Assembly (NCBI GenBank): GCA_963697355.1
Contig: CAVONV010000021.1
Span: 62,001 to 126,000, forward strand
Direction of reading: 5' to 3'
Length of the DNA: 64,000 nt
Source: CAVONV01 sp963697355
Lineage (GTDB): Bacteria; Acidobacteriota; Vicinamibacteria; Marinacidobacterales; DATDRI01
Shown here: piece after piece, positions 59,878 through 64,000 of the stretch
How the letters are laid out: every line of letters begins with the position of its first letter
Position numbering within the stretch: the stretch's first letter is position 1
The notes under the pieces: generated by a model
Databases searched by the model: none
Told to the model about the DNA's origin: nothing
What the model saw: only the letters and a program-made list of their open reading frames with translations
Program-made: the position numbers and the translations under genes

Positions 59878-62093
59878 GGGTGGAGGGCTCTCTCGATGGA
59901 GTTCCACCAGGTGTCGAATAGCTCATCGAGACGGATCGAGATCGCATCGACACCGTTGATTTGGAGCTGGAGCTCTTCTCCACCTGTGACCCCCAGTCGA
60001 GACAAAGGCACGTTGTAGTGTTCCGCAAGTCTCTCCATTGATTCGGCATCGCACCTTTGAACGCTGAGGAGCATCCGACTCTGACCTTCCGAGAAGAGAA
60101 GCCTATCAACTCGACCCGGACAGTCGAAGGCGACCGATGCGCCGGTTCTTTCACCCAGAGGACCGAACAGGCACTCGGCAAGAGCTACGGCTAGGCCGCC
60201 GTCACTCACGTCATGGGCCGAACGGAGGAGTCGCTTTGCCGCAGCTTCTCGGGTGAAAGCCTGAACCGTTCTTTCTCTTTCGAGATCCAATCGCGGTGGC
60301 AAGCCCCGTATGATTTGGTGGCTGATCTTCAAATACTGGCTTCCCCCCACTTCGTCAGTGGTCTCTCCGGCAAGGTAGATCAAATCCCCGTTGCCTTTGA
60401 AATGGTGACTCACCTTTTGGGTTTTGTCTTGGAGAACTCCCACGACACCAATGACCGGTGTCGGAAAAATGCCGCGACCTTCGGTTTCATTGTAGAAGCT
60501 CACGTTACCACCGGTGATGGGAACATCGAAAGCGCGGCATGCATCCGAGATGCCGTCCACTGCGCGAGCAAACTGCCACATGATCTCGGGTTTTTCCGGA
60601 TTTCCGAAGTTCAAGCAGTTGGTGGCTCCGATGGGAGTTGCCCCGGTGGCCGATAGATTCCGACAACACTCTGCCACGGCGATAACACCACCCCGGTATG
60701 GGTCGAGATAAGTATAGCGACCGTTACCATCCAAGCTCATGGCGAGTGCCATCGGCGTTCCCTTGATGCGGATGACCCAGGCATCCGAGCCTGGGAGTAT
60801 CAGAGTGTTGCTCCGCACCATGTGGTCGTATTGTTCGTAAATCCAGTGTTTGTTCGCAAGGGTGTGTGAGCCGAGGAGCTGGAGTAGGGTTTGCGAAATG
60901 TTCTCTGGTTCGGGAAGGGAACCGATATCCAGCTTCGACGTTTCGTCCAGGTAGGAAGGACGCTCCATCGGCCGTTCATAGAGTGGTCCCTCATCCGCCA
61001 GTGCCTTGTTCGGCACAACAGCGATTCTTTCGCCGCCCTGGTTCACCCGCAGAAGACCGTCTCCAGTCACCTTCCCGATGGCGACCGCGTTCAGGTCCCA
61101 TTTGTCGAAGATAGCCTTGACCTTGGATTCGTGCCCTGCTTTGGCGACCAGCAGCATTCTCTCTTGGGACTCGGAGAGCATGATCTCGTAAGAAGTCATA
61201 CCCTCTTCACGTTGTGGAACGTGCTGCAAGTCGATTTCTATGCCTAGATCCCCCCTGGCTCCCATCTCACATGTGGAGCAAGTAAGGCCTGCTGCACCCA
61301 TATCTTGAATGGCGACGAGCGATCCGCTATCAAAGAGTTCCATGCAGGCTTCGAGTAGGAGCTTCTCAAGAAAGGGGTTTCCCACCTGGACGGTAGGTCG
61401 CTTTTCTTCTGCAGCCTCGTCGAACTCTGCCGAGGCCATCGTGGCGCCGTGGATGCCGTCTTTTCCGGTTCGTGCGCCGACGTAGAACACAGGGTTTCCG
61501 ATGCCTTCGGCACGCGCCAAAAAAATCCGTTCTTTTGGGGCGACACCGAGACAAAAAGCGTTTACGAGCGGGTTGAGGCTGTAGCAATCTTCGAAAACGA
61601 CTTCTCCTCCACCTGTCGGAATGCCCATGCTGTTGCCATAGTTGGCAATGCCAGCCACCACTCCCGAGAGAATGGAGCGGTTTCTGGGAACATCGAGTGG
61701 ACCGAACCGTAGCGAGTTCATACAGGCAATAGGGCGCGCACCCATGGTGAAGATGTCGCGAATGATCCCCCCAACGCCGGTTGCTGCCCCTTGGAAGGGC
61801 TCGATGAATGATGGATGATTGTGCGACTCGATCTTGAAGACGGCGGTCAGTCCATGCCCGATGTCGATGACTCCGGCGTTCTCGCCCGGCCCTTGTACCA
61901 CCCGTGGGCCCGTCGTGGGCAGACGTTTCAAGTGGGTTCGCGAGCTCTTGTAGCTGCAGTGCTCGGACCACATGACAGAGAAGAGGCCAAGCTCGGTAAG
62001 ATTTGGCTCGCGCCCCAGTTTATCCACGATGCTGCGGTACTCGTCCCGCGTAAGGTTGTGAACCTCTAACAGATCGTCAAGTGATTGCTTCAT
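59874..62093 (-). CDS. purL: Phosphoribosylformylglycinamidine synthase subunit PurL
   Basis: The 739-residue protein is the small PurL of the PurSLQ complex. Features are SVMWSEHCSYKSSRTHLKRLPTTGP, FKIESHNHPSFIEPFQGAATG, MGAAGLTCSTCEMG and the second half YNETEGRGIFPTPVIGVVGVL. It amidates FGAR to FGAM with ATP, taking ammonia from PurQ. ATG at 62093 is the start. A 48-base AAGAACTC repeat lies between its start and purQ. Confidence 0.96.
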   Translation of the reverse strand: MKQSLDDLLEVHNLTRDEYRSIVDKLGREPNLTELGLFSVMWSEHCSYKSSRTHLKRLPTTGPRVVQGPGENAGVIDIGHGLTAVFKIESHNHPSFIEPFQGAATGVGGIIRDIFTMGARPIACMNSLRFGPLDVPRNRSILSGVVAGIANYGNSMGIPTGGGEVVFEDCYSLNPLVNAFCLGVAPKERIFLARAEGIGNPVFYVGARTGKDGIHGATMASAEFDEAAEEKRPTVQVGNPFLEKLLLEACMELFDSGSLVAIQDMGAAGLTCSTCEMGARGDLGIEIDLQHVPQREEGMTSYEIMLSESQERMLLVAKAGHESKVKAIFDKWDLNAVAIGKVTGDGLLRVNQGGERIAVVPNKALADEGPLYERPMERPSYLDETSKLDIGSLPEPENISQTLLQLLGSHTLANKHWIYEQYDHMVRSNTLILPGSDAWVIRIKGTPMALAMSLDGNGRYTYLDPYRGGVIAVAECCRNLSATGATPIGATNCLNFGNPEKPEIMWQFARAVDGISDACRAFDVPITGGNVSFYNETEGRGIFPTPVIGVVGVLQDKTQKVSHHFKGNGDLIYLAGETTDEVGGSQYLKISHQIIRGLPPRLDLERERTVQAFTREAAAKRLLRSAHDVSDGGLAVALAECLFGPLGERTGASVAFDCPGRVDRLLFSEGQSRMLLSVQRCDAESMERLAEHYNVPLSRLGVTGGEELQLQINGVDAISIRLDELFDTWWNSIERALHP

Positions 62094-62096
62094 TCC

Positions 62097-62144
62097 AAGT
62101 TCTTGATTCTCGAGTTCTTGAGTTCTCGGGTTCTTGAGTTCTTC
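62097..62144. repeat. AAGAACTC-type repeat, copy 3, inside the pur operon
   Basis: On the reverse strand this reads as tandem GAACTCAAGAACCCGAGAAC-like units (GAAGAACTCAAGAAC, CCGAGAACTCAAGAAC, TCGAGAATCAAGAAC). It occupies the 78-base gap between purQ and purL. Being in an operon gap, it would be part of the mRNA. Confidence 0.75.
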
Positions 62145-62171
62145 CGTTGAGCTCGGCTTTGTCGATTACGG

Positions 62172-62870
62172 TCACCGAGCTTCAATCCACTTAATCAAGC
62201 TTTCAAATAACTTTGTCCCATGATCTGTCCCTAACTCCGGTTCGTAGCAACGATCCGGATGGGGCATCATGCCTACCACGTTGCCCTGATCATTTCTGAT
62301 GCCTGCTATATGGAGTAGAGCTCCGTTAGGATTGGCGTCTTCGCTCAGGTTGCCGTTCGAGTCGGTATATCGGAGCACGATGCGACCATTGGCCTCGAGA
62401 TCGCCGAGAGTCTCGCTGTCGGCGAAGTAGTTACCCTCGGCATGCCCAATCGGCACACGTAGTAGCTCACCTTCCCGACAGGCAAAGGTGACCGGGGAGT
62501 CCGCCTTCTCTACTCGCAAGTTCACGTATCGGCAGACGTAGTGAAGGCTCCGGTTGAGCAGCATTGCACCGGGCAAAAGTTTTGCTTCCTGCAAGATTTG
62601 GAAGCCGTTGCAGATCCCGATGACCGGTTTGCCGTTTTCCGCGGCTTCCACGACTGGCTTCATGACGGGCGAAAAACGCGCAAGCGCGCCGGGTCTCAAA
62701 TAGTCGCCATGGGCGAATCCTCCGGGAAGGATGATGGCGTCGAACCCGTCAAGAGAAGTCTCCTTGTGCCAAACGAGCTCTGCGTCCTGGTCGAGCACGT
62801 CGGCCAGGGCATAGCGGACATCTTCCTCGCAGTTGGAGCCGGGAAAGACAACGACGGCGAAGCGCGGCAT
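62172..62870 (-). CDS. purQ: Phosphoribosylformylglycinamidine synthase subunit PurQ (glutaminase)
   Basis: The 232-residue class I glutamine amidotransferase has IILPGGFAHGDYLRPGALAR, the nucleophile in PVIGICNGFQILQEAKLLPG and the His in GMMPHPDRCYEPELG. It releases ammonia for PurL. Its start overlaps the purS stop by one base. Confidence 0.96.
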   Translation of the reverse strand: MPRFAVVVFPGSNCEEDVRYALADVLDQDAELVWHKETSLDGFDAIILPGGFAHGDYLRPGALARFSPVMKPVVEAAENGKPVIGICNGFQILQEAKLLPGAMLLNRSLHYVCRYVNLRVEKADSPVTFACREGELLRVPIGHAEGNYFADSETLGDLEANGRIVLRYTDSNGNLSEDANPNGALLHIAGIRNDQGNVVGMMPHPDRCYEPELGTDHGTKLFESLIKWIEAR

Positions 62871-63112
62871 CAGTCGGCCACCTCGACGTCGAACGTCTCC
62901 AATACGGGATTCGAGAGGACTCGCTCGGCGATCTCCCTCGCCTGGGATTCCGCCTCTTGACGGGATGTAGTTTCGAGCGAAAGCTCGAAGTGTTTCCCTT
63001 GACGGACCTCTTTGACGTTTCTGTATCCAAGCGTGTCCAGGGCGGCCCTGATCGTCTCACCCTGCGGATCGAGAACTTGCGACTTCAATCGAACAATGAC
63101 ATTGGCTTTCAA
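62870..63112 (-). CDS. purS: Phosphoribosylformylglycinamidine synthase subunit PurS
   Basis: The 80-residue protein (VIVRLKSQVLDPQGETIRAA, NVKEVRQGKHFEL, EIAERVLSNPVLETFDVEV) is PurS, the small scaffold that brings PurQ and PurL together. The order purS-purQ-purL fits the three-part enzyme. Its start overlaps the stop of purB by ATGA. Confidence 0.95.
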   Translation of the reverse strand: MKANVIVRLKSQVLDPQGETIRAALDTLGYRNVKEVRQGKHFELSLETTSRQEAESQAREIAERVLSNPVLETFDVEVAD

Positions 63113-64000
63113 TTTTTGAAGACCCTCTCATAAATGGTGTCCACGTACTTGAGTTGACGATCGAGATCAAACGCGGCTTCCAACTCTGCGACGGAGAGCC
63201 ATTCTTTGATCTCGGGATCAGTAGTCAGGAGTGATTTGAAGTCTCCTTCACCTTCCCAAACCGCCATGGCGTTTCTCTGCACGATGCGGTAGGCATCCTC
63301 GCGCGACAGCCCCTTGGCCGCCAGCTCCAACAAGACCTGACCACTAAAGACCAATCCCTTCATGGAATCTAGGTTCTCTCGCATGCTCTCGGGATAGACG
63401 AGAAGCTCTTTGAGAACCTCGGTCGTGCGGCGACAAATGTGGTCGGTCAAGATGAAGCTCGAAGGAATGATCATCCTTTCGACCGAGGAGTGAGAAATGT
63501 CGCGCTCGTTCCACAATGCTACGTTCTCGAGTGCCGCCTGGAGATTTCCGCGGATGACACGGGCCAGGCCTGATATCTGCTCGCTCACGACGGGATTGCG
63601 TTTGTGAGGCATGGATGAGGAGCCTTTTTGCTTCTTGGAGAAGAATTCTTCCACCTCTCTGATCTCGGTGCGTTGAAGGCTCCTAATCTCGACGGCGATC
63701 TTGTCGAGCGAGCTGGCCAGGATGGCCAATGCGGAGAGCATTTCGGCGTGACGATCTCGCTGTAAGACTTGCGTGGAAATGGGAGCCGGAGTCAACCCGA
63801 GCTTCTTGCAAACCCTCTCTTCAATCGACGGGGGGAAGTGGCCGAAGGTGCCCACTGCACCCGAGAGCTTACCCACGGCGATTTGCTCTCGGGCGTGCGC
63901 CACGCGCTCGCGGTTTCGTTGCATCTCGGCGTACCAGAGCGCGAGTTTCAGGCCAAAGGTCATGGGCTCGGCATGAATGCCGTGAGTGCGTCCGACCATG
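63109..64000 (-). CDS. purB: Adenylosuccinate lyase, cut at window end
   Basis: The visible 296 residues include TMVGRTHGIHAEP-like RTHGIHAEPMTFGLKLAL, the family signature GSSSMPHKRNPVVSEQISGL and the C-terminal region QLKYVDTIYERVFKN. PurB cleaves SAICAR and adenylosuccinate to release fumarate. The N-terminus lies beyond position 64000. It is the first gene of the visible pur operon. Confidence 0.95.
   Translation of the reverse strand, partial: MVGRTHGIHAEPMTFGLKLALWYAEMQRNRERVAHAREQIAVGKLSGAVGTFGHFPPSIEERVCKKLGLTPAPISTQVLQRDRHAEMLSALAILASSLDKIAVEIRSLQRTEIREVEEFFSKKQKGSSSMPHKRNPVVSEQISGLARVIRGNLQAALENVALWNERDISHSSVERMIIPSSFILTDHICRRTTEVLKELLVYPESMRENLDSMKGLVFSGQVLLELAAKGLSREDAYRIVQRNAMAVWEGEGDFKSLLTTDPEIKEWLSVAELEAAFDLDRQLKYVDTIYERVFKN

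Overview
The window reads as a chromosomal segment of an uncultured, didermic, aerobic Acidobacteriota-like bacterium. Lineage clues are an orphan MacB/FtsX permease of the ADOP type (acidobacterial duplicated orphan permease), a von Willebrand protein of the 'VWFA-related Acidobacterial domain' type, many lipoproteins with Sec signals, and heme A synthesis genes for an aa3-type oxidase. Genes are packed in short operons on both strands and start with clear AGGAGG-type ribosome sites.

Layout. 0-6 kb: start of a pepD dipeptidase, a chrA chromate transporter, an Old Yellow Enzyme, a pair of exported small proteins (TIGR04076 type and a bicupin) and a PlsC-like acyltransferase. 6-12 kb: a TetR-controlled envelope transport operon (TetR, LolA-like carrier, two FtsX permeases, ATPase, outer-membrane barrel). 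12-14.6 kb: the ADOP permease. 14.9-18.2 kb: a small island against the 3' end of ssrA (tmRNA), with a higBA toxin-antitoxin operon plus a DUF2442 gene, a possible recombinase remnant, a GIY-YIG nuclease gene and an array of hairpin repeats. 18.4-26.5 kb: GAF protein, lytic transglycosylase, aminotransferase, TPR/thioredoxin-like protein, alcohol dehydrogenase. 26.5-34 kb: a pair of half-size ABC exporters, ctaB, ctaM-like and ctaA genes for heme A and oxidase assembly, and blue-copper-like lipoproteins. 35-46 kb: DUF2203, VWA, TPR, two NUDIX hydrolases, a GT-C-like membrane protein, GDPD, TlpA-like thioredoxin, a double cyclic-nucleotide-binding protein, rpoZ and DUF362. 46-55 kb: XRE and TetR regulators, lspA, two damaged or chimeric genes, and minus-strand redox operons (flavodoxin/VOC/NmrA and cyclophilin/YpdA/B3-4). 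55-64 kb: an M16 protease and the purine operon purB-purS-purQ-purL-purF, cut by the window end.

Four reading-frame breaks (one in the first FtsX permease, two in the second half ABC exporter, one in ctaB) can each be repaired by removing one base, in every case possibly a C. They are therefore as likely to be consensus errors as true mutations. Separately, two neighbouring genes at 49.9-50.6 kb look like products of internal deletions.

The most unusual pieces are: (1) the ssrA-linked hairpin array next to a GIY-YIG nuclease; (2) the complete inner-membrane to outer-membrane LolA/FtsX/barrel operon with tandem NemR-like operators; (3) a pair of cupredoxin-like lipoproteins in which one copy has lost its copper ligands; and (4) an AAGAACTC-type repeat family scattered between genes, one copy lying inside the pur operon.
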